A stretch of DNA of 64,000 bases from Glandiceps talaboti (lineage: Eukaryota > Hemichordata > Enteropneusta > Spengelidae): the NCBI RefSeq assembly GCF_964340395.1, contig NC_135550.1, positions 30,075,176 through 30,139,175 on the forward strand. Reading direction: 5' to 3'. Positions 11,700 through 25,620 of this stretch are shown here, in pieces. The notes under the pieces are model-generated. The model saw only the letters and a program-made list of their open reading frames with translations. It ran no database searches and was not told the origin of the DNA. The translations under genes were made by a program, and so were the position numbers. Positions within the stretch are counted from its first letter, which is position 1; each line of letters starts with the position of its first letter.

Positions 11700-11863
11700 C
11701 ATCTTTGGAACTGGTCCTAGAATTTGTTTTGGGACATTTGAAGACTCTGAAGACACCAAGCCATCTTTGGAGACATCTTATCCAGAGACTTTACAGCTGT
11801 TGGGAAGTTTCCTACCTCCGAGTGGACGACTGACAACGAACCTGGCCATATCACAGCAGCTTG
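11700..11863 (+). other. Probable untranslated first exon of the arylsulfatase gene
   Basis: A GC-richer stretch ends at a good GT donor (TTG|GTAAGA at 11864). A plausible partner acceptor, TTTTCATTTCAG, ends at 12049, 62 bases upstream of the sulfatase ATG. Splicing the two gives in-frame stops before the ATG, so the exon would be 5' UTR. The left boundary is arbitrary because no transcription start can be fixed. Confidence 0.4.
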
Positions 11864-12111
11864 GTAAGATCCATGAGTATTTTACTGGGTGTAAATAGAT
11901 ACCTAGTTTTAGAACACAACAGTGGAGTTTTATTGAAGTGTAAAATCATGACATTCATACTTATTTCATAAAGTAAGTTATTGTTTCCTAGGGTGTTATA
12001 AAATTGATTGTGAAGTTTTGCTTGATATTTTACTTTATTTTCATTTCAGGAGGATATTCTGTAATACCTTTGACAAATTTGTTGGCAAAGATAACTTTGT
12101 AAACAGTAGAT

Positions 12112-15100
12112 ATGCAGTACATGTACTTGCTGTGGATTTTAAGTGTCGTAACTCTGTCTGGTGTATCCACACGTCAACCCCTAGACAAACCCAATATCAT
12201 TGTATTGTTTGCTGATGATATGGGGTATGGTGATTTATCCAGTTATGGCCACCCAAGTCAGGAATTTGGTGCTATTGATGAGATGGCAGTGGAAGGAATT
12301 CGTTTTACACACTGGTATAGTGCAAGTTCACTGTGTACACCAAGTAGAGCTGCTCTTCTTACAGGCAAGTTTTATATTCATGGCTGACAAGTTGAAATCT
12401 GACCCACTAGTTTCAGTATAACCATTGACAAAAGAGAGAAGGTCCTTTGTATTGTCTGATATGGTATATTATGGGTAGTTGAACTGGTCTTGCTACCTGC
12501 TTAGTAAATTTGTACTCATGTTTTGGATTACCCAAAATTTCAAATTGTTCACTGAAAATGTTTGTTTTTATGCCAAATAAGATTATGTGTACAGCTCAAT
12601 TTCATTAGACTGCAGACAAGGAAGAACTTACTTGTTTGTGATTAGACAGGTGATTTCATCTTTCTCAACAATACAGAAACAGTTTCTCATGTACCATCTT
12701 TGAATCTTGAAATGCACTAAGTTATACAATTGAATGTAAAAATATTACAGTTCAGAGATGGCAGTTTGCATTCTGACAAGGTAAAAATATAGTGTATTTT
12801 ATAAGTGTAGAACAGATAGATAAATTTGATAACCAAAATGGGAATAAATGTAGATTTATGAAACCTCAATTTAGGGATCTATGTCATGGTATTGTGTCAA
12901 ATGTTAATAACAAGTGTCTGCAATAAAATAGTATATTGAAGGATGTACTGCTTCACATAGAGCACACTTTGGATATGAAATCCTGACATTGTTTAAAGTT
13001 TACACATGAAAGATGAACACAATCATATGCTTTTCAAAAATAATAATATTAAATCTAATTTTTCCAACTTGCACATCGTATAGTGGCAACCTAAATCACT
13101 AACACATGCAATGCTATAAGACTAGAATTATTGTTGATAATTTTAGATAATGTTTAATATTTGTAATCAAATGTTGGGGATTGATAATACAAAAAGTTGA
13201 GAAATATTAGAAATTTGTCACAATTTGAATACTTGGAATATAATTCACTGACAGCATCAAATTGGGGTTACTAATTCTGTGAGTTTTATTCTCCAGGAAG
13301 ATTACCTTATAGAAGTGGAGTTTTGGGTACAGACAGATGGAGAGTGTACGTTACCTATGGAAATGGCGGTTTACCTCGAGAAGAAATCACAGTAGCTGAA
13401 GCCTTGAAAGATTTAGGGTATACTACTGGTATGGTGGGTAAATGGCATCTCGGTGAGTGTGTACCTCCTCTCAAAAGTCATTTTAGCTTTGCCAAATAAA
13501 ATACGATGTGATTGGGCATTATATGGCTTAATACTTGCTGCATGTACACTGTATAAAGATTTTTTGAATAGCTGAATGTTGTATAGAGAAACAAAGGACA
13601 AAAATACGAGTGACATGAAATGTTTTAGGCAAAGTAAATCGATCACTGTCATTGCAGACTTATTTTATGAATTATTGTCATCCAAATTAACTACTCAAAA
13701 AAACTCATCGTACAATTTTTTTTGCAATTTGGCCATACTGCCCTAAACACCAACACATGTTTTTTGGAGGGGTATTAGTTTTAAGGAAATGAGAAATACT
13801 ATACTATTTTGAAATAGATATAGTCTCATCCCTCTATATGTGCCATAATCATCTCCATCGTATGGTCAAATGGATGTCCGGAATGGATGCTCTAGCACAG
13901 CATTCCGCTCTTACCACCAGTGTTAGTTTATGTTATTGGAGCATTGATATAACATGATGGCGTTATTGCATCCTCACATGACTTTATACTTCAAACTGGA
14001 GGTTGAGTTTGTAGTAAACTAAACAAAGTAACCCATTGCACAATTTCTGTATGTTATCATTTTATGCTTGTTAAGGCATAGTGTTATACAGTAAAGATTG
14101 ATTGATTAACTGGATGTAAAATATTGCTAGCACAAATATGTTAAAAGAAAATTTGAAATAAAATTGTATAAACTGCGTATTGAAATTCAATAATTCAGGT
14201 ATTTTAAATATGAATTTAAAAAAATAAGTAAAATAATTGTAAAAATTAAATAACAAAATACAAATTTCATTCGTTTGCTAAAGTAATAATTGTAATAAAT
14301 TTATTAATAAGTACAATGGGACATGAGTTTTGCATGAGTACATACGAAATAGGAATACAAGTCTGGACTTGTAAATAATAACTTCTCATAAATCACAGTC
14401 TGCAAAGTATTTTAGTCAACACAAATGACACTTTTCAAAAACTCTTCGAAGTCTGCAAAAATGTCCCATTACACTTGCATAATATGTTTGACCCCAGACA
14501 CAGTTGCCTGCCATTTCTAAGGTTAGATTTAATGTTAACCGTTTAAGGTCAAATGTTTGGTCTCACATTAATGTCACATTTGTAAATGTCATAAAACTGG
14601 CACCATACAATTTATATATTGCATGGTTGAAACATGTTTTAAATCAAAGCTAGTTTTTATCCTTGCATGCTTTATATATGTAAGTCATTACCATTGTGTT
14701 TGAGAAATTACATAACCATTGATGTTTTTATATGTTAAAGTTCCATGGACAAAATGTTTAAATCAATGATTTAGGACATTGTTCACTCATAGATAACAGT
14801 CAAACATAGGTCATATCTGCTATGACATGGGTCTTGTAACAATGCATTCTGTGTTAAACTTGATAGCTTTGATAAATTAAGGATTCAAAATGACATGTTT
14901 ACGCAGACACACTAGCCGTCACTCTTTGAAAGTGATGGTTATAATGTACACACATTCTGTCATGTTACTTTTCCAATCCTGGACTCAATTGCCGCAACAA
15001 TTATGACATGGAATTTGATTGTTTTTAAAGTTACATTTCATTTGGAGACAGACATGACACATGTACACAAGTTATAAATCAAGTCAGTTTAAACCAACTA

Positions 15101-18100
15101 TAAAGTAGATTAAATGCCTTTCAAGATAATATTGATAGCTTTTGGAGATCTTTTTTGTCTGATTTTATAAATCTCAATTGCCTTCTTTATAACTTAAATA
15201 TTCTTGTACTTTACTACATTATCAAATGCATATGTGTTTCAGTACCATTGACAGCATTTTTGTATCGATAAACTGTTCTGAGTCTCCAAATTAAACCATA
15301 AATTATCATCAAAAATTAAAAATTGTAATATGACAAAATAGCACCTTTAACATTCTGTCACGGGCGTTACCAGTAATAAATGAAAATGTTTAATTGCATT
15401 TACTTAATGTGCAAATTATTTGAATGTTTGTTTGTTTGATATCTGTTTATATTCAGGTACAAATGGTTATCATTTCCAAGATGGCTACCATCTCCCCACT
15501 CACCATGGATTTGACTATGTTGCAACCATTTTACCCTATACAAATGTGTGGGAGTGTGATGCTCAAAGGGTAAGAATTGTACTGTATGGCCAGCTTTATA
15601 TGATGATTTATGTGATAACTCATACACTGGTAATTGTTTTCATGATAACTGTTTTACCACAGTTTAATATATCACACAAAGTAGTCACTGTGATGTCATT
15701 TAACAAAAAAGCTATTATTGGGGTAAATATCTCAATTTTTATTCAAAAGTGAAAATAATATGACAAAACCTCATGATGCGCGAGTGCAATTGTGACTTCC
15801 TCAGGGTATTTTCATGAGTGCTTCCAGCATTCTCTGCCATCGTACTTTAGAAAACGTCACTGCAAATATGTGTGCAAATACCCAAGTACCCACACTGGCA
15901 CTAATATGGTATGGAGTACTGTTATACATATTTTTATTCAGCAAATTTCAATAAAAATCATACTGTGTGAGTAAATGATTTCATATGCAAGGAACATTTG
16001 TGCCCTCATTTGCATATCATTTGCATGCCGATATGATACAATGTTTTTGGTATTGCACTCCAGTGCAAATACCACTAGTTATAGTGGTATGCACATGTAT
16101 GGTGCAGGTAATCTCTGGTACATACCAGCATACAAAGATAGTCAAGATTGCACCAACGTTTAGGTCACAACAGTGCACTACATATCATCCCAAAGTCAAA
16201 CGAGGAGAAACATTCTATCAACCTTTACCTATAAAGCAAATGGTATTTTATGACCAGACAGGTAGTGGAAAGTCAAGTCGAAGTAGACATTGATTCAGAA
16301 TAAACAATATTATACTATATTTGTGTTGTCTTTCAGCACCAAACATCAGCAGTGAGAAAAAAATGTTTCTTGTATTACAACACAACCATAATACAGCAAC
16401 CCACAAAGCTTGACAACTTGACAGAGACATTTGTGCAGGACTCAAAGGCTTTCATTTATAATAACAAAGAGAAGCCATTCTTTCTTTACTTGGCATTTTC
16501 ACTGCTCCATGTCAATCTTGTGACTGCTGCTAGTCGTAGAGGCTCATCAAGGAGAGGTAAATGATGTATATTGTATTTAGAAATAGTGGCAATGACATTG
16601 TAGCATAAGTTTATGCAAGGATTCAAGGTGATGGAGGGTTTTCTTGTTATGATTGTTGTTCAGTTGTTGCCATGGGTGTGATCTACTTGTTGCTATGAAC
16701 ATTTGTGTGTTTATTTTTTGAATGTAGTTATTTCAATAAATATAACCATGGTTGCTATGAACATTTGTGTGTTTATTTTTTGAATGCAGTTATTTCAATG
16801 GATATAACCATGGTTGCTATGAACATTTGTATTTACTTTTTTAATACAATTATTTCTATGGATATAAACATAGTTGCTATGAACATTTGTGTGTTTACTT
16901 TTTGAATGTAGTTATTTCTATGGATATAACCATGGTTGCTATGACCATTGTGCTTTAACTTGAATATACTCAGTTGCTTAACTATCCATCAGCCTTGCTA
17001 CCCTAGTAATGAAATCATTTGGCTGTTACTATGAGCATGGTCATAGATATTTTGGTTGTTTATAATTCACTTAACTACACGTGATTGTTGCTAGGGGTGT
17101 GACCATGGTTGCTTAGAATAGCTACTTCAATATATTTTGAATTACATTTTCAGGTAGACACCTTGAGAAACATTCCTAAACATTTTCAGCCTGAGTTTTT
17201 TTAACCAAAATTTATATTTTTAGGCCTAAATTGCATATTAATGATGCATTAATGTCCTCTTTTGTTGAATAATTCTCAATTTAAATACTCTTAGAAACAT
17301 CCAACCCAAAGAAATACTGAGATAATAATTTTCATCTTTTTGCACCAAGGTCTGTATGGTGATAGTGTCAATGAACTTGCATGGGCTGTGGACGAAATTT
17401 TACAAACAGTAAAATCAGAAGGTATATCAAGAAACACATTGGTATTCTTCATATCTGACAATGGACCCCATGTTGAACTTTGTGAAGAAGGAGGCTCTCC
17501 TGGAATGCTTAAAGGTAAATATCACTATTTTGGTGACTGTATCTACCCATGCTATAACTTGAACTTGACACATGATAAGCTGTATAGTATACTTGATGTC
17601 CCATAGATTTCTTAAACTCAGTACTGGCTGACGGGCATGGATATATTGAGTTGTCGAAGATGTACCATCAAGATTTGTAAGAATGGGCTTATTAAGAATA
17701 TCAACAAACATGGTGTCAAAGTACAACATATTCTGATAACATATGACAGCGGTAATCTAGGTGTTTGGCACAATAAGATTGACTCGAACTAAAACTCAGA
17801 TATTTGTTCAATGTGGTAGATTACACACATAGGTGCCATAGCAGTGCCTCTGTTGTGGGGATATAATCACCCTGTAGTCAAGATAATATGTTGCAACTTA
17901 AGAAAAGCTAGCTGTCAGAAATGTCACCCTACTAAAAGTGTAATAAAACTAGCATCCATACAATAAAATATATCAACATGTCACAACAATAGTTTTAGTT
18001 TGTGTCTATCTTGGCAAGCCAAAACCCTGATTGCTGCTGTTGCATTATTGATCAATATTCAACAGTATATGCATAAAAATTATGTTCCTTCATCAGAAAT

Positions 18101-18826
18101 CATTGACTAATTGTAAAAAGTTAGTCATTTTCCTACAAGAAACATGATAAGATAATCATTTTGACATATTTACCTGATAAAAAAATTGAATCTAAATTGT
18201 CTTATTCTTCTGTAGGAATGAAAGCATCCACCTGGGAGGGTGGAATACGGGTACCTGCTATTGCTTGGTGGCCAGATATGATTGCACCTGGTCAAGTCAA
18301 CCATGAAATTCTTAGTACCATGGATGTATTTCCTACAGCCATTGATTTAGCAGGAGGAATACCACCAAAAGACAGGATACTTGATGGCAAAAATATCAAA
18401 TCTGTTCTCCTCAATAATGGTCCTTCACCTCATGAGATTCTCTTCTTCTACTGTGATGATAGATTGTCGGCTGTTAGATTTGGACCATATAAAGTACATT
18501 TCCTTACTCATGCCATTCCATCAGATGAATATTTGCGAAATATTTCTTGCATGGATGGTGGATTTCCAACTGAAAATTTCTTCCATTGTTTTTATTGTTA
18601 CGATGACTGTGTAACCATACAAAATCCACCCTTAGTGTATAATGTGGAGAAAGATCCTGGGGAAAGGTTTCCTCTGTCACCACACCAACATGAAGGAGTT
18701 ATTGATGCAGTAATGGCAGCTGTATCTGATCATAGAGCCAATTTCAAAGTAACAAAGCAGTCTGTTGAATCATGTAGTATCAATATAGCACCATGCTGTA
18801 ACCCACCCTATTGTGTATGTAACTAA
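12112..18826 (+). CDS. Arylsulfatase, six coding exons
   Basis: A secreted or lysosomal sulfate-ester hydrolase. Exons: 12112-12364, 13297-13452, 15457-15569, 16337-16556, 17350-17514 and 18216-18826, joining in frame to 505 aa. Residues 1-20 form a signal peptide, and [15 protein letters not shown] starts the sulfatase fold. The formylglycine motif is CTPSR (75-79), with C75 the residue to be oxidised. By comparison with arylsulfatase A, active-site residues are D35, D36, C75, R79, K133, H135, H232, D284, N285 and K305; all are present. The C-terminal part keeps [13 protein letters not shown] and DPGERFPLS. Length is normal for the family. Intron phases are 1, 1, 0, 1, 1. The first intron begins GC rather than GT: only the GC donor at 12365 keeps the frame. 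The substrate cannot be told; ARSA/GALNS-like and sea-urchin-type arylsulfatases are all possible. Confidence 0.9.
12365..13296 (+). other. GC-AG intron (arylsulfatase intron 1)
   Basis: The donor is ACAG|GCAAGT and the acceptor is TTCTCCAG|GA. Using the nearby GT at 12369 instead gives a TAG within five codons. The GC donor recreates the conserved [19 protein letters not shown] is the strong consensus known for the minority GC-AG intron class. Confidence 0.85.
16690..16950 (+). repeat. ~62-bp tandem repeat in arylsulfatase intron 4
   Basis: TTGCTATGAACATTTGTGTG starts near 16690, 16752, 16814 (shortened) and 16874, with a decayed start at 16936, giving four nearly full units at 60-62 bp spacing. 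The unit ends in a T-rich stretch and a GATATAACCATGG motif. It is entirely intronic. Confidence 0.9.
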
Positions 18827-18879
18827 TATACTTGGAGTTTATACATTCTAATTTTGCTGTCTAAGTGAGTCTCAAAATC

Positions 18880-19235
18880 CTAACTGTTTATTGCTCTGAA
18901 ATTTGGTGGGAACATTCTTAGGGGTGTGTAGATTAAGATTTTGTTCATGACATGATAATTCCATGTGTAATATGCAAATTAGGGCTAAAAATGTGTCTTT
19001 TTTGTCAAAAATCTTTCATTCCAAAACTACTGAGCAAATTGGGCTGATATTTAATGGGATGCATTTGGGGATGTGTTGATGAAGAAGTAGTAAGCATGTA
19101 ATGATCTCATCAGTGATATGTAAATTAGGTGTAAAAATATTAATTTTGGTCAAAAACTTATTTCTTTAAAAGTACTTAGTCGATGGGGCTGAAATTTAGT
19201 GAGATGTTTCTTGACGTGCTATTCTGCAGATGTTT
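18880..19235 (+). repeat. Degenerate ~145-bp tandem repeat
   Basis: Two and a half diverged copies, each with a GCTGAAATTTnGTGGGA-like block, a TATGCAAATTAGG block and a TTTGGTCAAAAA block. It resembles in style, though not closely in sequence, the array at 25740-26260. Confidence 0.55.
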
Positions 19236-19781
19236 AAAATTGTTTGACACAAATGGCCATAGCAACATTCAAATGCCACTATATTTTGGTAAGAGAACAG
19301 CATCACCTGGTCGGCAAGTGAGTAGACAATCAAAAAATGTATGCAAATATGCCTAGCAATGAGACCAAGCCCATAGTATCAACCAAATGATGGTGTACAT
19401 CGCAAATATAATAACTGGGATTCATACACAAGTGAACAAACATTAACAAAATATATGCAAATATGTCTAAAAAGAAGACCATGCCCATAGCAACAGCCAA
19501 ATGATCATGTGTATTGCAAAGATAACAGGGCTGGACAGGCATTTGGATAACCATTCAGCAAATGAACATGTACACCTATACCTAGCATAGATCAAAATGT
19601 GGATAAACATTTTCTTTAAACTGTACAGTTGTGCTACAAAGCCATTGGCGCTATTTTTACATTTGGCATCATGTAATATATTATAGTTATGATCCTTGTT
19701 AATTATGACCCATTACTACACACTTAAAGGATTTGTAGAGTAATTGAATAAATAATCTCCGTTGATAGACTACTTGGTATC

Positions 19782-20290
19782 CAGGATACAAGTCTAACAA
19801 ACAGTACTACTATAAACATTGCATACAGAGTTTAGTCCTCACTCATGGATGAAGGACAAGAGTGTTTTAAAGCATGAAACAGTTGATAGAGTTACTGCAA
19901 TATTTGGACAGTTGTTATTAGTGATTTACCCTCAGGACTAATTATAATTTTATCAACTGAGAGCACAATGTATATATTAATCATTTGTATTTTTCAGAAT
20001 TTTATATTAAAATGATATCCATTTTATCATTAATGCTGAACTGCAGAGGTGTTAGGTATACAAGTGTAGCTAACAGTACGTATACATACATGTATATAGA
20101 CAGTCCAGGAAAAAAGTGTTTTAAACCATGAATTGATGCAGTCACTGCAATCTTTTAACAATTATTTGAAGTAATTTATGCTCAGATCCAACTACATTGT
20201 ACACATGTATCTCTGAGTATTCATTTCAATGTGTGTATTGTCAGGGTTTTATATTAACAAGTATCATCAAAGCTGAACCCCAGTGATATC
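19782..20290 (+). repeat. Diverged ~250-bp tandem duplication
   Basis: Copy 1 (about 19782-20047) and copy 2 (about 20050-20290) share, in order, ACAAGT-TAACA-ACAGTAC, AAGTGTTTTAAA-CATGAA, AGT-ACTGCAAT, ATTTTATATTAA and GCTGAAC-CAG blocks. It is non-coding. Confidence 0.65.
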
Positions 20291-20459
20291 CTGAAAAATA
20301 AAGTCAAGAAAAAACGAAGTCTACATATTATTTATTTCTTCAATTTTATCAAGATTGCTATTATTTTTATTTCCATTACCCATTTCAAAACTGCAACAGC
20401 GACATCTCTACCCTTGAATGGTTCCACCTGCCCATGCATGTCTGCATATGTATTTGGCC

Positions 20460-20645
20460 ATCTGATATGTTCTATCTAATTTCATTCACACTTGGAACAA
20501 AGGTTACATACTGTATTTGGTGATCTGATATGTTATATCCAATTTCATTCAAATTTGGCACAAAGGTGACATACTGTATTTGGTCATCTGATATGTTATA
20601 TCCAATTTCATTCAAATTTGGCACAAAGGTGACATACTGTATTGC
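20460..20645 (+). repeat. ~60-bp tandem repeat, three copies
   Basis: CATCTGATATGTTATATCC, then AATTTCATTCAAATTTGGCA, then AAAGGTGACATACTGTATT, in three consecutive units; the first is the most diverged. Confidence 0.85.
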
Positions 20646-21785
20646 TCGTATATTATTGGTTTCATGACTCAATTCAAGTTTTACTGAATGGTATTCATAT
20701 TCATCATAGATATCCACTCATTGTTTGATTAAGGAGAGTTCATTCAAATATCTACTCACTACGTTAATTACCAGAAAAGATCATTTGCTTGGTGTTATTT
20801 GGGGTCAATGGTCTTTCAAAACATCACAAAGTGATATATTGGACTTTTAAAACATTTTTGATACTGATGTATGATATCACAGATAACTAACTGTTAATAA
20901 TCCAAAAACCATTCTGAAATCCCTACCAACCTACAATTATTGCCTATAATAGGCTATGTACCTATTGCAACTTGGTGAACTTAAATACCGTTCGTACAGT
21001 GTCAGAATAAAATCAGGTTGTCTACAAAGCCATTGGGTAATACTAGGATTTGTATTGCAAGTATTCCACTTAAGTTAGTCTTTTATTAAACAAGACCTTA
21101 GACCTGCGCCTGGAAGTTTGCCGAACAAAATCTGGGGATTATAATATATTATTGGCGTGATACTCCTAATGAGACGGTGCCAATTACTATCCAGATCCTG
21201 ATCCAATGACAATACCTCTCTCGTAAACGCCCTCGATGTGCACGTACCTTTGGTGCAGTATCCAAAAGGAGGCACAACTATGTACGTAATGTAGCAGCTA
21301 GATTATGATTGTGTTAATAGTATAATACTCTGTCATATATTTAGATTGTACTATTATTACTGTCTCTAATTTGTTTGTGATGTTAGTCACAGATTCAACC
21401 ATTGAACAGTTTTCGTCGTACTGTCAGAGACGCGATTAAACTAGCTAAAACTACCAACACACGGCCTACATGTTAAGTGACCTTATATTTTCATTAGGCT
21501 AAAGTGCACGAGATCAATCAATCAACTGTGACGTAGACGTGTATAACGTAGGGGACATTTTGAGTACCGATCAAGATCGAGGAACCTTTTCATCGCGCAA
21601 TCGTTCTTATACAACTTTGTGATTCAATCAGTGGGTCTACGTATACAACATATTATATGACAACTGTCCGGCCGGGTATGTATGTCTACTTGTACAATTT
21701 GCAGTGATTTTTCTCAGTCTTTGGGCCATTTTGATCGAGAAACACTGAGACTGAAAAATCCAGTAACTGCTAACATAGAGTACCG

Positions 21786-21806
21786 GAAGAAGAAGAAGAA
21801 GAAGAA

Positions 21807-21845
<39 letters not shown>

Positions 21846-21846
21846 A
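21786..21846 (+). repeat. (GAA)n(GAC)n trinucleotide tract
   Basis: About seven GAA units change abruptly to about thirteen ACG units. The frames through it are artefacts. Confidence 0.95.
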
Positions 21847-22424
21847 AGAAAGGAAAGAGCAGAGAAAGAGAACGACTTGATACCTGACAGATAATAAAGA
21901 AGAACAAAGATTCTACAAGCCACGTTTCAACATCATACGGTAAACAGTGAAAACTCTGGACTTCTTTTGCTTACCCTAGAAGTATATGAATATATGAATA
22001 TGCCTTATTGTGTCATGTATGTGGGTTTAGGAAACCTAGGTCTCATTTGGTAGCAAGAGTGTCTTTGGATTTACATATAATTACTTTTGCTAGAATGATT
22101 TAACACTTTCATATATACACTATGTCTGTAATACGTTTTTGATATAGGAGGTAAAGATAAAAAACAATGACCCCTAACTGTTAGAATAGGCAAATCTAGA
22201 TAGACCTCAGATATATGTGTATGAACCACTTTCTGGTGAGGTCACAACATACAGCTTGTATCCCATACATCTGTCTAATCTTCCGACCTAACCCTCAACC
22301 CCACAAATGAAAACACAGTGAACCGGTCGATCTGACCTGTGTCTTGATACGAACTTTTCTTGATCTACGTCGTAAGTGACCTGTGACCCGGCTATTCTCC
22401 GATAGGCATATTGTAGTCTAGTTT

Positions 22425-22560
22425 CATATACAGTATCGTTACCATTTACACCTCCACTCACATAGTCTAGTTTCATATACAGTATCGTTACCATTTACGC
22501 CTCCACTAGATAGAGACCACGTTGGCATCCAGATCCAGACTAGGTATATTGCAACACACG
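22425..22560 (+). repeat. Duplicated ~47-bp unit, part of a dispersed repeat
   Basis: TAGTCTAGTTTCATATACAG, then TATCGTTACCATTTAC and CCTCCACT, occurs twice in tandem (about 22412-22459 and 22460-22507). Related pieces lie at 7325-7375 and 7690-7735. Confidence 0.65.
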
Positions 22561-22880
22561 TCACTTACTACAGAAGTGAATGAGGGATATGAGATCCCGT
22601 GTGACCTAAAAAAAAGATATAAGCTAATAAGTCAGATTATTGGCATTCACATTTCATACAAGGGAAAGAACTACTCTGTTTATTTATAGGAGATAATACG
22701 AAACATTACAATGAGTTTATAAGTAAACAAATAGATAAACTTATCAAACAATACCTTATTGAAGCAATTGAAAACGGAGAAGATTTTGTTAAAACTAGTA
22801 TAGAATAGTTTAGCCATTAGAGTTTCTGACAGCTAACATTTGAAGCGTTTTTTTTTTCGTTTTATCAATCTTCTTACCTC

Positions 22881-22920
22881 ACTTTGTTTTGTTTTGTTTT
22901 GTTTTGTTTTGTTTGTTTGT
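22881..22920 (+). repeat. (TTTTG)n tract
   Basis: About seven TTTTG pentamers. Confidence 0.9.
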
Positions 22921-22942
22921 TCCTGTATATGTTCTTACTCAT

Positions 22943-23195
<253 letters not shown>

Positions 23196-23818
23196 ATGAA
23201 TAAATCTATCCATGAGAGGCAGTCCCAATTCAGTCATGTTTCTTCTTCTTCTTTCCAGTGTTCACCCATGGAATCTATCATCACAAGATATACTGGTATT
23301 TCATATCTCATACCGTATGCTCGTGCGTTTTAAGTCTTGGTTAGGTTTTGACCTTCCTACATTAATTCTGACCATAGCTTTATTGCACAGGGTGTGTGTA
23401 AAAGCTGTAAGCTTATCCATCAATTATCAAAAGTGCATGAATGACAGACCAGGCGACAGATATAGAGGACGTTCATTCATGCCTAAAGTTGACACCTGGT
23501 TAACGTTGACATGAATATTAATATGTTAATTGTATGTAAATTTAAATTACATTGTTTTATTTACCAACACTGTTCTAAGGTCGACAACGATTGTGATAAC
23601 TAACATTATCTGTGAAATACGATGTGATACAGTGCAATGAAATGCAATGCAACCAAAGCAATTATACAATATAATACAATCAATGTAATACAATACAATC
23701 AATCAGTATAATGCAATGCAATACAAAATCTTTAAACCATCGTGATAAAAATCTACTATACATGTACATAGAAGGTTTTAAAACAATCAGCATTTGTAAA
23801 AAAATAAATAAAATAAAA

Positions 23819-23985
23819 GTGGTAAAAAAAAGTGCGTGGTTCCGTTAACGCTCAGTGTCAGAATAGGCGGGAAGGTAGATTTTATTTTTATTTTTATTTT
23901 TATTTTTATTTTTAATTTTCATGTGCGGGTGTCTATTTCAAGTAGTTATGTTTTCCGTTCTTTTCCACATGGTACAGCCATTACA
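23819..23985 (+). repeat. Dispersed repeat, copy 2 (see 2286-2420), with (TTTTTA)n inside
   Basis: Shares GGTTCCGTTAACGCTCA, AGAATAGGCGG, GTGTCTAT and the TTTTCCnTTCTTTTCCACATGG block with copy 1. A TTTTTA tract (23880-23912) occupies the position of the T-run in copy 1. Confidence 0.55.
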
Positions 23986-24361
23986 GTTACTATACGTGTA
24001 GTCATTCTCGACAATCTTTTTCTCTCTTGAACGTAGCGTGTGCAGGACTAGACAATGTAAAAATGCATTAATGAGCACGGTGAAGTACTGTGACCTGTGC
24101 CAAGGGCAATATCGCTGTTGTATCTTGGCCAAGTGTAGACAAAGAGGACAATTGCGTGACGTTTGTTTGACCTCAGTTAAACTGTTTGGATTATTTCGAC
24201 GTTAAATTGGGCTCGTCATCCCTTCAACCGCGAGAAAGATCCAGACGTGCCTTCTCCTTATACAATGCGCTCTCTCATGTCGGGTAGCGGTAATACATAT
24301 TAAAGAGGACCAACGACTGGACCTTTTTTATACTATTTACCAGATTGCCCTTTCACCAACA

Positions 24362-24954
24362 ATGTCCACTCCAGAACTAATGGATCAACGGCCCACTATT
24401 ACAATTATTGGAGCTGGTATTGGTGGTACATCATGTGCATACTACTTGGACAGGTTTGTTGGCGACTGTGAATCTGTCATTATTGAAGCCAGTTCTCGTA
24501 TAGGTACGTCATACATCTTGTTCACACCTTGAAACACAGAGTTGAAACGTGTAGTTAATGACAGGGAGAGCCATGATAATAATTTGGGTCAGCAGAATAC
24601 AGTGTAACCCGCACACTCATTTATTATCTCTGGTAAATGTGCTTTAAATATACCAATAACAAATATGCGTGGACATTGTCGTATGTAGCCATGGGAAAAC
24701 CGAGGTGACACAGAACTCCTACAAAGGAGAGACTCTCGGGATCATTTCCAATATAATTATGTATAAATGAAAAATAAAACAGTATCAGTGCCTCAGTGTT
24801 CTTCTTCACAGGTGGTCGTATATATGATGTTGTTGTAGATAATGACCTGTATACCATTGGTGCATATGGATGGACAGGTTATCAACGGTAAATATATGTT
24901 GTATTGGAAATATTTATTTTATCTACCTGAAAGGGAATATAATTAATGTTCTGG

Positions 24955-25021
<67 letters not shown>

Positions 25022-25575
25022 CGCGTGTGTGTGTGTGTGTGTCTGTCTGTCTGTCTGTCTGTCTGTCTGGCTGGCTGACTGACTGACTGACGTACTTTAG
25101 ACTGTGCTTGCCTGTCTAACCGTCTGTGGACACAATATCTCAACAGCTGACGCACCGATCGGATTGTATCAAAACGCATGTTCCCCATGATAGTAACACG
25201 AACTGATTATATTTTGATAGAAATCCTGTGCATATTTATGATTCATTTACATGAATAACGATTTTTTTGTAAATAGGCACTATCGTAAGAATGCAAGTTT
25301 CAAATCACATAAACATATAATTAGTAATGTTACTTATATATTAAGGAATATATGGTAGCTAATAATTTCATCTAACTTGTGTTGGTATACTAATGATATG
25401 TCATATACGACATTATGGAATACAATTTATTGATTTTCATTTTCCATCAAGAAATAGTGTTGTTAGATTTCCTTTACGATTTAACTAACTGTAATGTTAC
25501 AAGCGAATGTGTGAATGGACAACAATCACAAGTCTCGCCTTTTTAGCTCCTGTATGGGAGCTGATGTCGTGGCGA

Positions 25576-25620
<45 letters not shown>

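Noticed and set aside
16164-16261. Possible extra arylsulfatase exon with TTTAG acceptor and ACAG|GTAG donor.
   Set aside because: Its 98-base length would break the frame between exons 3 and 4, which already join in phase 0.
16498-16515. Apparent loss of the catalytic histidine in arylsulfatase (LHVN instead of LHVH).
   Set aside because: Counting from the conserved PFFLY, H232 sits at the position of the catalytic histidine of ARSA, ARSB and STS. The Asn replaces a non-catalytic position two residues on, so the active site is complete.
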